Shown here in pieces: positions 1 to 7,142 of a DNA stretch of 30,139 nt (position 1 is its first letter; each line of letters opens with the position of its first letter). Origin of the DNA: a virus; IMG/VR virus record IMGVR_UViG_3300048837_001823, positions 1 to 30,139 of that record; one strand, given 5' to 3'. The notes beneath the pieces are model-generated. The model did no database searches. It was not told where the DNA came from and saw only the letters and a program-made list of their open reading frames with translations. The translations under genes and the position numbers were made by a program.

Positions 1-499
1 GGACATCGAGATGCTCCAGGCGCGGCTCAGCAAGATGCTGGCGAAGGCCGCGATGCTGGCCACGGTGGACATTCCCGAGTCGATGACGGAGATGGGCTCG
101 TCCTCGTTCACGACCGACGACATGCTGAAGTGCGAGGTCTCCTACAAGATCTACGGGAGCCTGCCCGGCAGGGACAATCCGGACGCCCGATTCGCGGCCA
201 TCGACTACCTGAAAGCGCACGAGGGGGGAGAGCTCATCAAGTCCAAAGTGGAGCTCATCTTCGCGAAGGGCGATATACGGGCTGCGAACAAGACCAAGCG
301 CATGGTCGAGTCCCTCATCAAGCAGGGGAAGATCACCGGCGAGCACGAGCCCGTCGTAGAGGTCGACAGCGAAGTCCATCCCATGTCCCTCCAGGCGTGG
401 GGCAGAGCCAGGGTGGCAGCGAATCTGCCGATCGACCTCAGCGTGGTCGGCCTCCGCGGTCAGACGAAGGCGGTTGTGAAGAATGTCGCCAAGGTCTGA
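1..499 (+). CDS. Conserved phage protein of unknown function, 5' truncated
   Basis: The frame is open from the first bases of the window, so the true start probably lies upstream; the first ATG inside is at 11. The visible 162 residues contain an IPESMTEMG-S-F segment, an aspartate-rich middle with DYLKAHEGGELIK, and a VHPMSLQAW-R segment near the C-terminus. From memory this resembles a protein widespread in tailed phages, in which an 'IPEA-ELG-F' segment is followed by 'HPQTLKAF'. No enzymatic motif is visible and no function is known to me. The stop at 497-499 overlaps the next start at 483, which suggests coupled translation. Confidence 0.75.
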   Translation, partial: DIEMLQARLSKMLAKAAMLATVDIPESMTEMGSSSFTTDDMLKCEVSYKIYGSLPGRDNPDARFAAIDYLKAHEGGELIKSKVELIFAKGDIRAANKTKRMVESLIKQGKITGEHEPVVEVDSEVHPMSLQAWGRARVAANLPIDLSVVGLRGQTKAVVKNVAKV

Positions 500-875
500 C
501 AACGAGCCGCCGGACAACCCCGGACCCCGGAAGCCGATCCTTCGCCGCAAGAACTGGCAATGGGCGAAGATCGACCACTATCCGCTTCTGGACCTGGAAA
601 GGATCCGGGGGGTGGCCGTCTATCGCACCCTCGCCCCCGCCCCACTTTTCTACCGCATTGTGATTCATCACAATGTCGGTGGGAAATATCGCGTGCCCGC
701 CGTCGTGGCCATCAAGAACGAGCGCGACATCCGTTTCGGACGGACCGCGCCTGTGGAGTTCGGTGTCCTTGCGCCCGGTCAAGCCAAGGTCACGGAGTGG
801 TTCGACGACCTGCCACTCTTCACGAACAAGGACGTAATTCACAGCAATCCCGACTTCGTGGAGTTTAAGCCGTAA
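483..875 (+). CDS. Hypothetical protein (130 aa)
   Basis: Not recognised. It starts at the ATG at 483, inside the end of the previous gene, and its stop overlaps the next start at 875, so it sits in a coupled run. The first 25 residues are rich in Pro, Arg and Asp and look disordered. The rest has alternating hydrophobic residues (VAVYRTL, FYRIVIHH, VPAVVAI) that suggest a small beta-rich fold. No signal peptide or membrane segment is visible. Confidence 0.7.
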   Translation: MSPRSDNEPPDNPGPRKPILRRKNWQWAKIDHYPLLDLERIRGVAVYRTLAPAPLFYRIVIHHNVGGKYRVPAVVAIKNERDIRFGRTAPVEFGVLAPGQAKVTEWFDDLPLFTNKDVIHSNPDFVEFKP

Positions 876-1303
876 TGCCGAAAGCCTTTCGCCCAGAAGA
901 CTTCAAGCCCGTCTATGAATGGGAAGATGGAACCCGCATCGAGAAGTGTCGCGCCCTCTACGACCAGCGCACCCGGCGCATCGTGGTCCAGTTCCTGGGC
1001 AAGACGCTGACGAGCCGCAACGGTCTGGACTATATCTCGTGGGCGATCAACAACGCCGCCTTCGAGAAGATCAAGACCGCAGCCAACCCCCGCATCTTCA
1101 TCATGCTGGAGATCGATCCCGAGGAAGATTGGGAGGACGTTCAGGACGATGACCGGATGCTCAGCAAGAAGGAGTTCATGACACTGGTCACTCAGTTTGC
1201 CCGCCAGTTTCCGGGGGGTGATTACCGGACGTTCGGGGAGGCCGCGCTGCGGGACTTCCACGACAATCCGGAAGGCAATCCACAACGCGCGATTTGGAGA
1301 TAA
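875..1303 (+). CDS. Hypothetical protein (142 aa)
   Basis: Not recognised. The ATG at 875 overlaps the previous stop by one base. The protein is mixed alpha/beta in appearance, with an acidic segment (EIDPEEDWEDVQDDD) near residues 85-100 and no Cys cluster or nucleotide-binding motif. It ends nine bases before the likely start of the next gene, and the ribosome binding site of that gene overlaps its last codons. Confidence 0.7.
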   Translation: MPKAFRPEDFKPVYEWEDGTRIEKCRALYDQRTRRIVVQFLGKTLTSRNGLDYISWAINNAAFEKIKTAANPRIFIMLEIDPEEDWEDVQDDDRMLSKKEFMTLVTQFARQFPGGDYRTFGEAALRDFHDNPEGNPQRAIWR

Positions 1304-1311
1304 TCCGCACC

Positions 1312-2076
1312 ATGGCAATGATCAAGCGCAACAAGACTGAAGTCGCGACCCTCGCCCCCAACCCGTTCGCCGATGCGGGCATGGGCGCCGAGAACGTCTC
1401 GGCTCAGGACCTCATCATCCCGCGGCTCAGCCTGCTCCACGAGATGAGCCGTGTCACGAAGAAGAACCGCGCCGAGTTCATCAAGGGCGCGGCGGGCGGC
1501 ATGTTCTGCGTGGCCAGCCTGCAGAAACTCTGGGACGGCGAGGAGGGAATCTACGTCATCCCGATCACCTACCAGCGGCGGTTGATCGAGTGGACCCCGA
1601 TCGACGCGGGCGGGGGGTTGGTCCGGATGGACGTTCCCGAGGAGGAACTCGAGGGGATGGAGCGCAAAAATCCCGGCGTCTACCTGACCGACAACGACAC
1701 CGAGGTCGTGGTCACGCCGGAATACTATGTCCTCATCGTCGACGACAACAGCGGCGAGGCTGTCCCGGCCGTGTTCTCCATGACCGGCAAGAAGGCGGCG
1801 ATCAGCAAGCGTTGGAATACGCTGATCATGTCGCAGAGGCAGGTCAACCCCGCCACAGGCGAGGAAGTCCAGATGCCGTTCTGGTTCAACTGTTACCACA
1901 TGACGGCGCAGGCGACCAGCAACGACCAGGGGGACTTCTATATCCCCTCGGTGTCGGTCCACATGCCGACGACGGAGCTGGACCACGGCGCGCAGTTCTA
2001 CAACCGTGCCCGTGAGTTCTACAATGCGGTCAAGGCCGGGATGGCCAAGGCCGCCGATATCGAAGATCGCGGCTGA
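1312..2076 (+). CDS. Conserved phage protein, possible DNA-metabolism role
   Basis: The start is placed at ATG 1312 because a GGAGA sequence lies at 1296-1300; an upstream TTG at 1294 is in frame but less likely. The 254-residue product has LIIPRLSLLHEMS near residue 40, then GGMF, EEGIYVIPITYQRRLIEW and, towards the end, KKAAISKRWNTLI. I recall this order of motifs in a family common in phages of aquatic proteobacteria, usually left unannotated. A single-stranded DNA-binding role is sometimes suspected for such proteins because they lie near replication and recombination genes, but nothing here proves it. Confidence 0.8.
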   Translation: MAMIKRNKTEVATLAPNPFADAGMGAENVSAQDLIIPRLSLLHEMSRVTKKNRAEFIKGAAGGMFCVASLQKLWDGEEGIYVIPITYQRRLIEWTPIDAGGGLVRMDVPEEELEGMERKNPGVYLTDNDTEVVVTPEYYVLIVDDNSGEAVPAVFSMTGKKAAISKRWNTLIMSQRQVNPATGEEVQMPFWFNCYHMTAQATSNDQGDFYIPSVSVHMPTTELDHGAQFYNRAREFYNAVKAGMAKAADIEDRG

Positions 2077-2103
2077 CCCAACAACTCTCAAGGACACACA
2101 CCC

Positions 2104-2424
2104 ATGAGCATTGAACACACCGACGCCGAATCCGCCGCCGTGGCGGTCGCCCCCCGCGTGAGCCTCGCCAGCATGGAGGCGAAGATCGTGGCCCGCTACG
2201 ACATGACGGGATCGGAGGCTGCCGACGCGACGGTGCCGTCGCTGGCCATCTTGTCGATCTGCATCCTTGTGATGGAGAATGGCTTCACGGTCATTGGCAA
2301 GGCTGCCCCCGCCAGCGCCGAGAACTTCAACCGTGAGCTGGGCAAGAAGTTCGCCTATGAGGACGCGATCCGGCAGCTCTGGCCGCTGGAGGGGTATCTC
2401 CTCCGGAGTCAACAGGCCCGCTAG
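2104..2424 (+). CDS. Phage N4 gp49 / Sf6 gp66-like family protein
   Basis: This 106-residue protein carries the signature of the Phage_gp49_66 family: VMENGFTVIGKAAPASAENF, then LGKKFAYEDAIRQLWPLEGYLLR at the C-terminus. Members are small proteins found in many phages and have no proven function. An AAGGA at 2090-2094 precedes the ATG at 2104. A 10-bp G6/C6 hairpin follows the stop at 2432-2458, and then a promoter begins a new transcription unit, so this is probably the last gene of its operon. Confidence 0.88.
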   Translation: MSIEHTDAESAAVAVAPRVSLASMEAKIVARYDMTGSEAADATVPSLAILSICILVMENGFTVIGKAAPASAENFNRELGKKFAYEDAIRQLWPLEGYLLRSQQAR

Positions 2425-2431
2425 GGCCAGC

Positions 2432-2458
2432 GCAGGGGGGCTTGCCCGGCCCCCCTGC
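2432..2458 (+). terminator. G6/C6 hairpin, probable terminator without U-tract
   Basis: A perfect 10-bp inverted repeat, GCAGGGGGGC paired with GCCCCCCTGC, has a 7-nt loop and lies just after the stop of the gp49/66-like gene. It is followed by CTCAACCTTG rather than a T-run, so it is not a textbook intrinsic terminator. It may still stop or slow transcription, or protect the 3' end of the mRNA. Confidence 0.55.
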
Positions 2459-2465
2459 CTCAACC

Positions 2466-2493
2466 TTGTCCTAGTTGGCTCTTACGCTATACT
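2466..2493 (+). promoter_or_regulatory. Sigma70-like promoter P1 with leader hairpin
   Basis: TTGTCC at 2466-2471 and TATACT at 2488-2493 are separated by 16 bases. The predicted transcript start, near 2500, falls at a small hairpin (GCAAC 2503-2507 with GTTGC 2514-2518), followed by AGGAG at 2522-2526 and the ATG at 2533. The spacer contains CTAGTTG at 2471-2477, also found in the palindrome inside the second ParB-like gene. Confidence 0.65.
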
Positions 2494-2532
2494 AGCCCCG
2501 CCGCAACATCGCGGTTGCTCCAGGAGATTATC

Positions 2533-3312
2533 ATGAGCAAGAACTCCGTTCCTTGCGAACCGCATCCCTATCGTACGAAGAACTGGCCCGAGAATTCGGC
2601 GATCGACGACTTGCGGAGCAGCCTGCTCTCGCAGGGCCTGCTGTATCCCATCAAGTGCTGCATCGAAGACGGCCGCCGTCTGATCACTGATGGCTGGATG
2701 CGCTACCTGCTCTGCGTCGAGAACCAGATTCCGATCCGCTATGACACCCATCAGCCGGAAGACGCCTTGGACGTGATCGTGGGTGCGAATTTCGCCCGGC
2801 ACCACTGGACGAAGTCGCAGATCGCGATGTTCATCGCGGGCAAGGCGGCCAGCCTGGACGGCTGGTCGTTGCAGAAGAAGATCGATACCGTGCGCGAGAC
2901 CTATGGAATCCCTCGGACGAAGGCTGTCTTCAATGAGGACCAACTGATTCGCACGGCCTCCAAAATCCGGGCTGCGGACCCGGCGCTGGCGGACGATGTC
3001 CTGGCTGGGAAGATCACGGTGAGCGCGGCGATGGAGGAGCTGAAGAATCGTGCGAAGGACAAGGATGATCCGAACATCTTCCTGAAGACGATTCACCAGG
3101 GCGTGTGCAATCTGCAGCGCAACACCCGCAAGACCGACGAGATCATCACGGAACTCACGTCCGGCGATCTGCGCGACACCAAGGACTCTCGCACGATCGG
3201 GGTCATGGTGGCCGTCATGACGGACAGGACCCGTCAGGACAAGACCCTCAAGAAGTCCTTCCCGGAAGCCGCTCGCGCGGTGGCTGGCGATCGCACCAAG
3301 CGCATCGCCTGA
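2533..3312 (+). CDS. ParB-like protein, first of a tandem pair
   Basis: The start is ATG 2533, preceded by AGGAG at 2522-2526. The 259-residue product has a ParB/RepB/Spo0J-type N-terminal layout: HPYRTKNWPENSAIDDLRSSL, then a hydrophobic strand and an RRLITDGWMR segment corresponding to the family's 'DG-R' loop. ANFARHHWTKSQIAMFIAGKAA then resembles the start of the ParB helix-turn-helix region. Known relatives partition plasmids, act as CTP-dependent clamps or regulate phage genes. No ParA lies nearby, so a regulatory or DNA-organising role is more likely than partition. The following gene is a second ParB-like protein, probably from an old duplication or a paired acquisition. Confidence 0.8.
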   Translation: MSKNSVPCEPHPYRTKNWPENSAIDDLRSSLLSQGLLYPIKCCIEDGRRLITDGWMRYLLCVENQIPIRYDTHQPEDALDVIVGANFARHHWTKSQIAMFIAGKAASLDGWSLQKKIDTVRETYGIPRTKAVFNEDQLIRTASKIRAADPALADDVLAGKITVSAAMEELKNRAKDKDDPNIFLKTIHQGVCNLQRNTRKTDEIITELTSGDLRDTKDSRTIGVMVAVMTDRTRQDKTLKKSFPEAARAVAGDRTKRIA

Positions 3313-3320
3313 ACCAACCT

Positions 3321-3349
3321 TCCAGGGGGGATTGATCGTCCCCCCTGGA
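3321..3349 (+). terminator. G6/C6 intercistronic hairpin between the ParB-like genes
   Basis: TCCAGGGGGG (3321-3330) pairs with CCCCCCTGGA (3340-3349); an extra A-T pair leaves a 7-nt loop. No T-run follows. The Shine-Dalgarno sequence of the next gene (GGAGG, 3352-3356) starts almost at once. An attenuator, RNA-processing or mRNA-stability element is as plausible as a terminator. Confidence 0.5.
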
Positions 3350-3362
3350 TCCGGAGGATATC

Positions 3363-4223
3363 ATGAAATCGCACCCATATCTGTCTATGGTCCCTGAGAT
3401 AGCGAAGAAGGAATTCGACGATCTACGAGCAGACATCAACCAGTTCGGCCAGATGTTCCCGATCATCACCTGCAACGGTATGATCGTTGATGGGCGGGCG
3501 CGCTGGCGGGCCTGCACGATGCTTGACCGCAAGCCGCAGATCGAGGAGCGTGATCTCAGCGAAATGCAGATCCTCGACTTCGTGATCTCGGCGAACGTTC
3601 ATCGACGACACCTGACCAAGAGTCAGATCGCGGTGATCGTCGGCCTGCCCTACATGCGCGAGAAGGCGAAACTCGTGGCGGCGGGGAAGCGCGAGAAGAT
3701 GCGTGCTGCCGACAATTTCAACAAGAAGTCGCCACTAGTTGCGCCTGCTACCGGCGCAACTAGTCGAGACAAAACCGCGAAAGAGACGGCCGAAATGCTT
3801 GGGGTCGGGGCTACTGCTCTGAAAGACGCCAAGACCGTAGAGAAAAAGGCTCCTGAACTCATCCCGCCGATTGCTCGAGGAGAAATGTCGGTGGAAGCCG
3901 CGGTCAAGACTCTGCGTCAGCCCAAGCCGGAGCCCCCCGCACCGGAGCCCGATGCGGCCGAGTATGTGATCGACCGCAGCCAGTCGCTCGTCACCAACAT
4001 CAAGCGCAGTCTAGAGCGCGCGGCCAAGGATCTACATACGCTGCACGAAGAATGCAAGATGCGACAGATCGTTCTGCCGGAGGAGATATTCAGTAATCTG
4101 GTGACCGCTGGAGGCGATGTCATCACGATCAATAACTACTTCCGAGAGTTCAACCGTCTTCGTGGGGTGAATTTCGTTGGTTCTCGCGAGACCATCGAAG
4201 CCGACTGGGAAGATGTCAAGTAA
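3363..4223 (+). CDS. ParB-like protein, second of a tandem pair
   Basis: ATG 3363 follows GGAGG at 3352-3356. The 286-residue protein has a ParB-like N-terminal domain: FDDLRADINQFGQMFPIITC, then IVDGRARWRAC for the DGxRR-like loop, then NVHRRHLTKSQIAVIVG leading into the helix-turn-helix. Around residues 140-170, AKETAEMLGVGATALKDAKTV is a second helix-turn-helix-like segment. A proline-rich linker (PKPEPPAPEPD) and a helical C-terminal region, probably for dimerisation, follow. The gene contains a perfect 12-bp inverted repeat at 3734-3764. It shares the HRRHLTKSQIA/HHWTKSQIA core with the gene before it but is otherwise well diverged. It could be a transcriptional regulator or a DNA-organising protein. 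Confidence 0.82.
   Translation: MKSHPYLSMVPEIAKKEFDDLRADINQFGQMFPIITCNGMIVDGRARWRACTMLDRKPQIEERDLSEMQILDFVISANVHRRHLTKSQIAVIVGLPYMREKAKLVAAGKREKMRAADNFNKKSPLVAPATGATSRDKTAKETAEMLGVGATALKDAKTVEKKAPELIPPIARGEMSVEAAVKTLRQPKPEPPAPEPDAAEYVIDRSQSLVTNIKRSLERAAKDLHTLHEECKMRQIVLPEEIFSNLVTAGGDVITINNYFREFNRLRGVNFVGSRETIEADWEDVK
3734..3764. repeat. Perfect 12-bp inverted repeat inside a ParB-like gene
   Basis: ACTAGTTGCGCC (3734-3745) and GGCGCAACTAGT (3753-3764) are exact inverted repeats around a 7-base spacer. They encode part of an Ala/Thr/Ser-rich linker between the two DNA-binding-like parts of the second ParB-like protein, a region where codon choice is relatively free. The 11-mer TCGCCACTAGT that enters the left arm (3729-3739) recurs at 4225-4235 over the next promoter. 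The element may be a binding site for a ParB-like protein or an RNA hairpin. Confidence 0.75.
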
Positions 4224-4231
4224 ATCGCCAC

Positions 4232-4260
4232 TAGTCCTTCCACATAGGCCGCGCTATAGT
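4232..4260 (+). promoter_or_regulatory. Sigma70-like promoter P2 with leader hairpin
   Basis: TAGTCC at 4232-4237 and TATAGT at 4255-4260 are 17 bases apart. The 11-mer TCGCCACTAGT at 4225-4235 overlaps the -35 element and repeats the left edge of the palindrome in the upstream ParB-like gene. Near the predicted start, GCACC (4267-4271) and GGTGC (4276-4280) form a 5-bp hairpin with a GGGG loop. AAGGAG at 4283-4288 and ATG 4295 follow. Confidence 0.65.
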
Positions 4261-4294
4261 GGCACCGCACCGGGGGGTGCTGAAGGAGAACAAC

Positions 4295-4540
4295 ATGCAG
4301 ACCAAAGGACGACATCTTCGTTGGACCGTCGTGGACGTCGAAACTCTCGATGTCACGAACGTTTCCAATTATTCAGGGAAAGAGCACACGATCCGCATCA
4401 AGGCGCGGCCGTGCCAGTTCACGCTTTGGAACAGCGGCGCCCTGATCCAGGAGTGCTTTCCCGAACTCACCCCTGACGAGCGTGAGTTCATTCTCAGCGG
4501 CATCACCAAGGAGGAATGGAATGAGCTCTTCGGAGAGTGA
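4295..4540 (+). CDS. Hypothetical protein (81 aa)
   Basis: Not recognised. ATG 4295 is preceded by AAGGAG at 4283-4288 and is the first gene after promoter P2. The product is a small soluble protein with beta-like segments (HLRWTVVDVETLDV, HTIRIKARPCQFTLW) and a C-terminal LTPDEREFILSGITKEEWNELFG stretch that looks helical. The next gene starts inside it at 4521, so the pair is translationally coupled. Confidence 0.75.
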   Translation: MQTKGRHLRWTVVDVETLDVTNVSNYSGKEHTIRIKARPCQFTLWNSGALIQECFPELTPDEREFILSGITKEEWNELFGE

Positions 4541-4937
4541 CTACTCCCCCCAGGCTGTGTTCAATCGCACGGTCGCGCATCTGGCGGCGCAGGGGCGACC
4601 GTCTTTCAACCCGACTGGTCAGCGCCAGTATCGCGGGCCAGGGGGGTTGAAGTGCGCGGTCGGCATCTGGATCCCCGACGAGAAGTATCGTCGCGGTCTG
4701 GAAGGCAAGTCAGTTCACGATGGCGTGGGCTCGGCGATCGTCCAGGCGGTGCTGCCCGAACCGCTGCGTGAGCCGAAGATGCTCCGCCTGCTGGATCAAC
4801 TCCAGCGCCTTCACGACAATACCATGAATTGGGACGGGACCAACGCCTGGAGTGTGCCGAATCTCACCGGCGCGCTGCGTGAACTCGGGCGGCGGAAGAA
4901 GCTCCGCGTGGCTGTGATCAAGGAGTGCTTCTCGTGA
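4521..4937 (+). CDS. Conserved phage protein of unknown function (138 aa)
   Basis: ATG 4521 is preferred over an upstream alternative at 4482 because AGGAGG lies at 4509-4514. The N-terminal half contains VFNRTVAHLAAQGR, then YRGPGGLKCAVGIWIPDEKY and GLEGKSV, a pattern I recall in many phage proteins of unknown function ('YR-DGLKCA-G-LIPD-Y-EG'). The C-terminal half is helical and basic (LRELGRRKKLRVAVIK). No catalytic motif is visible. It overlaps the preceding gene by 20 bases. Confidence 0.8.
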   Translation: MSSSESDYSPQAVFNRTVAHLAAQGRPSFNPTGQRQYRGPGGLKCAVGIWIPDEKYRRGLEGKSVHDGVGSAIVQAVLPEPLREPKMLRLLDQLQRLHDNTMNWDGTNAWSVPNLTGALRELGRRKKLRVAVIKECFS

Positions 4938-4948
4938 TGCAAAAGCCG

Positions 4949-4977
4949 TAGTCCCTGAAACGCCTGCACGGTATAAT
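4949..4977 (+). promoter_or_regulatory. Sigma70-like promoter P3
   Basis: A consensus TATAAT lies at 4972-4977 with TAGTCC at 4949-4954, a 17-base spacer. The same TAGTCC hexamer is the -35 of promoter P2. A short CGGG/CCCG hairpin (4980-4990) follows, close to the predicted start. The next gene begins at 5008. Confidence 0.7.
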
Positions 4978-5007
4978 GCCGGGCCACCCGCCACAAGGAT
5001 GTCGTAA

Positions 5008-5271
5008 ATGGGCCGTTCGCCTGATCCCAGCGCGTTTCCACACACCGCCCCCAACACAGACCCGCCGAAACTCGGCGATCTCGTGTTCGGGGTGGAAGGC
5101 CTCATGGCCGTGTGCCACATCACACCTACCGCATGCACCGGCCTTCTGGTGACTGCGGACTCCGCCGACATCGTCGACGTGCCGCTGGACGAATACGCGG
5201 AGTGTTTCCCGACACGCGTCCTGGTCAAGGAGAGCATCCACGACATCGACCCTTCCTCGCGGGGCCACTGA
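5008..5271 (+). CDS. Hypothetical protein (87 aa)
   Basis: Not recognised. ATG 5008 is the first start after promoter P3, with AAGGA at 4995-4999 as ribosome binding site. The first 20 residues are rich in Pro and Asn and look unfolded. The rest (LGDLVFGVEGLMAVCHI, CTGLLVTADSADIVDVPLDE) suggests a small beta barrel. It lies three bases before the DNA ligase gene and is probably co-transcribed with it. Confidence 0.7.
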   Translation: MGRSPDPSAFPHTAPNTDPPKLGDLVFGVEGLMAVCHITPTACTGLLVTADSADIVDVPLDEYAECFPTRVLVKESIHDIDPSSRGH

Positions 5272-5274
5272 TTC

Positions 5275-6144
5275 ATGAAACCGATGCTCGCCTACACGCC
5301 CAAGGACCTCGACGAGCTCAAGTTTCCGCTCCTGGCCAGTCCGAAACTGGATGGCGTCCGAGCGCTGAACATCAACGGCACGCTCATGAGTCGGAAACTC
5401 AAGCCCATTCCGAACACCTTCCTGCAGAATTTCCTGGGCCGCACGCACTATCATGGCTGGGACGGCGAGCTCATCTCCGGAGAGCCCACGGGCCAGGGTG
5501 TCTTCTATCGCACAACCAGCGCGGTCATGAGCGAGGGGGGCACCCCCCAGGTGACGTTCTGGGTCTTCGACGTTTTCGCGAAGCACCAGGAGCCCTACAT
5601 CGAGAGACTGCGGCATCTGCCCAAGGAATCTATGATCGACCCCGATGGTCTCGTGGAGGTGAAACCGCTGCCCCACCGATGGATCCGCACCCGCGAACAA
5701 CTGGACGTCTACGAAGCCTCGTGTCTCGAACAGGGCTACGAGGGCGTCATGATCCGACGAGCCGACGGCCTCTACAAGTTCGGGCGCAGCGGCAAAACCG
5801 ACAAGTGGCTCTGCAAGATCAAGCGGTTCGAGGATGCCGAAGCCGAGATCATCGGTGTCGTCGAGCAGAAGCGCAACGACAACCCCCAGCAGATGAGCGA
5901 GCTCGGTCGCATGAAGCGATCCAGCCACAAGGCGAACAAGGTGCCGAAAGGCACGCTGGGGACGCTTGTCTGTCGATTGCCGAGCGGCGTTGAGTTCGAG
6001 ATCGGCACCGGCCTGGACGAGCACCAGCGAGCCGTTCTGTGGAAGAACCCGCCCATCGGCAAGATGGTCAAATACAAGTTCCAACCCACGGGCATCAAGG
6101 ATAGACCGCGATTTCCCGTGTTTCTCGGCATCAGGGAGGACTGA
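5275..6144 (+). CDS. ATP-dependent DNA ligase
   Basis: The protein seals nicks in double-stranded DNA, for example between Okazaki fragments, using ATP. Nucleotidyltransferase motifs are clear: motif I KLDGVR at residues 24-29 with K24 as the adenylated lysine, motif III WDGEL at 62-66, motif IV EGVMIRR at 156-162 and motif V KIKRF at 181-185. The C-terminal part (IIGVVEQ, GTLGTLVCR, VKYKFQPTG) fits the OB-fold. At 289 residues it is a minimal two-domain phage ligase in the size range of T7-like enzymes. With the family A polymerase and the helicase it forms part of a phage-encoded replication set. Confidence 0.93.
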   Translation: MKPMLAYTPKDLDELKFPLLASPKLDGVRALNINGTLMSRKLKPIPNTFLQNFLGRTHYHGWDGELISGEPTGQGVFYRTTSAVMSEGGTPQVTFWVFDVFAKHQEPYIERLRHLPKESMIDPDGLVEVKPLPHRWIRTREQLDVYEASCLEQGYEGVMIRRADGLYKFGRSGKTDKWLCKIKRFEDAEAEIIGVVEQKRNDNPQQMSELGRMKRSSHKANKVPKGTLGTLVCRLPSGVEFEIGTGLDEHQRAVLWKNPPIGKMVKYKFQPTGIKDRPRFPVFLGIRED

Positions 6145-6145
6145 C

Positions 6146-6454
6146 ATGAAACTCACCGACGAAATCCAGAAAGCCCTGGTCACGGCGCGGGTGCATTTCA
6201 CCTACGCGAATCGAGCGACGGTCAAGATCTGGAACTCCATGAAGCCCATCAACGAGCCGCCGATCTTCTGCGGCTGGTATTGGATGCACGGGACCAGCGA
6301 GGGGGGACCGTTCAACACCGAGTCGGCAGCCATGCGCGACGCGTGGTATCGCGTCTGCCTCAAGCGGGCGCCCCCCATGCTCTATCACGCGGGCGGAGTC
6401 CAGCCGCACATGACCCTGCCCCCGGAGAAGCTCAAGTTGAGGCTGGTATCATGA
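6146..6454 (+). CDS. Hypothetical protein (102 aa)
   Basis: Not recognised. ATG 6146 has a strong GGGAGGA at 6134-6140, inside the end of the ligase gene. The protein has a helical start (KLTDEIQKALVTARVHF) and an aromatic-rich core (FCGWYWMHG, MRDAWYRVCLK). Its stop overlaps the next start as ATGA. It is the first of a chain of short genes with touching ends running to the dUTPase. Confidence 0.72.
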   Translation: MKLTDEIQKALVTARVHFTYANRATVKIWNSMKPINEPPIFCGWYWMHGTSEGGPFNTESAAMRDAWYRVCLKRAPPMLYHAGGVQPHMTLPPEKLKLRLVS

Positions 6455-6789
6455 CCGAAGACGAAGCGTTCGAACTCTACATGGACAAGGACGAGCCGTT
6501 GGCTCGCGCCATGTTCAGGTTTCGCACGGAGATGGCGAGGCACGAGCAGGCGCAGGGTCAGCGAAAACCTATCTCTTCGCGAGCTCTCATCCTTCTGCAC
6601 TACAATGCCGTGAAAGCGATCGCCGCTGCGCTGGGTCACACCTTGCCGAACGACCCGCTACACATACACGAGGGAAAATGGTGGTTCTGGGACGAGACCT
6701 GGGCGAAGCGCTACGGCCCATATCAGACCCGCCTCGGCGCGAAACACGAGCTCAACAAGTATTGCCGGGAGGTCCTGGGTCGGTCATGA
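6451..6789 (+). CDS. Hypothetical protein (112 aa)
   Basis: Not recognised. The start at 6451 forms an ATGA overlap with the previous stop, which makes it far more likely than in-frame starts further upstream. The protein is mainly helical, with an acidic N-terminus (MTEDEAFELYMDKDE) and a Trp-rich segment (KWWFWDETWAKRYG) near residues 80-95. No known motif is visible. Confidence 0.72.
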   Translation: MTEDEAFELYMDKDEPLARAMFRFRTEMARHEQAQGQRKPISSRALILLHYNAVKAIAAALGHTLPNDPLHIHEGKWWFWDETWAKRYGPYQTRLGAKHELNKYCREVLGRS

Positions 6790-7142
6790 ACATCAACTGG
6801 TGCAAGAACTGGAATGGTGTCCTCAATTCCTCTTGCCGGGCAGGGGTGCCATACCTGATGCTGGGCAACGATCCGCCGAAGACGTGGCCGTGCAGTCGCA
6901 CGGGAGGGGGGAGCTGCCAGCATCGAGATATGCCGACTCAAGCAGAAGTCGACGAATGGCGAAAGACGATGGACGAGTCGTTGTCCCGTAGTCTGAAGAT
7001 CATCGCGAACATCCCCCCTGGACCGTCCGGCAAGATGGACTGCCCGAACTGCGGCAAGACGATCACCTACTCCCGGTCGCCCCGCAACGGCCACCTTCAC
7101 GCCCGATGCGAGACCCCCCGCTGTTTCGCGGTGATGCAATGA
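6786..7142 (+). CDS. Cys-rich, probable zinc-binding protein (118 aa)
   Basis: ATG 6786 overlaps the previous stop as ATGA. The C-terminal part has a zinc-ribbon-like layout, CPNCGKTITYS followed by HARCETPRC, giving a CxxC pair and a later C-x4-C pair with a nearby His. The N-terminal part has four further Cys (INWCKNW, SSCRAG, PCSRTGGGSCQHR). Such proteins usually bind nucleic acid or protein partners, but no specific role can be assigned. The next gene is also Cys-rich. Confidence 0.75.
   Translation: MNINWCKNWNGVLNSSCRAGVPYLMLGNDPPKTWPCSRTGGGSCQHRDMPTQAEVDEWRKTMDESLSRSLKIIANIPPGPSGKMDCPNCGKTITYSRSPRNGHLHARCETPRCFAVMQ

Noticed and set aside
1222-2463. A 413-residue leftward reading frame
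   Set aside because: It is antisense to two well-supported genes and runs through a hairpin; no domain or ribosome binding site is visible.
4918-6201. A 427-residue leftward frame opposite the ligase
   Set aside because: The ligase motifs prove the plus strand is coding; the antisense frame has no recognisable family.
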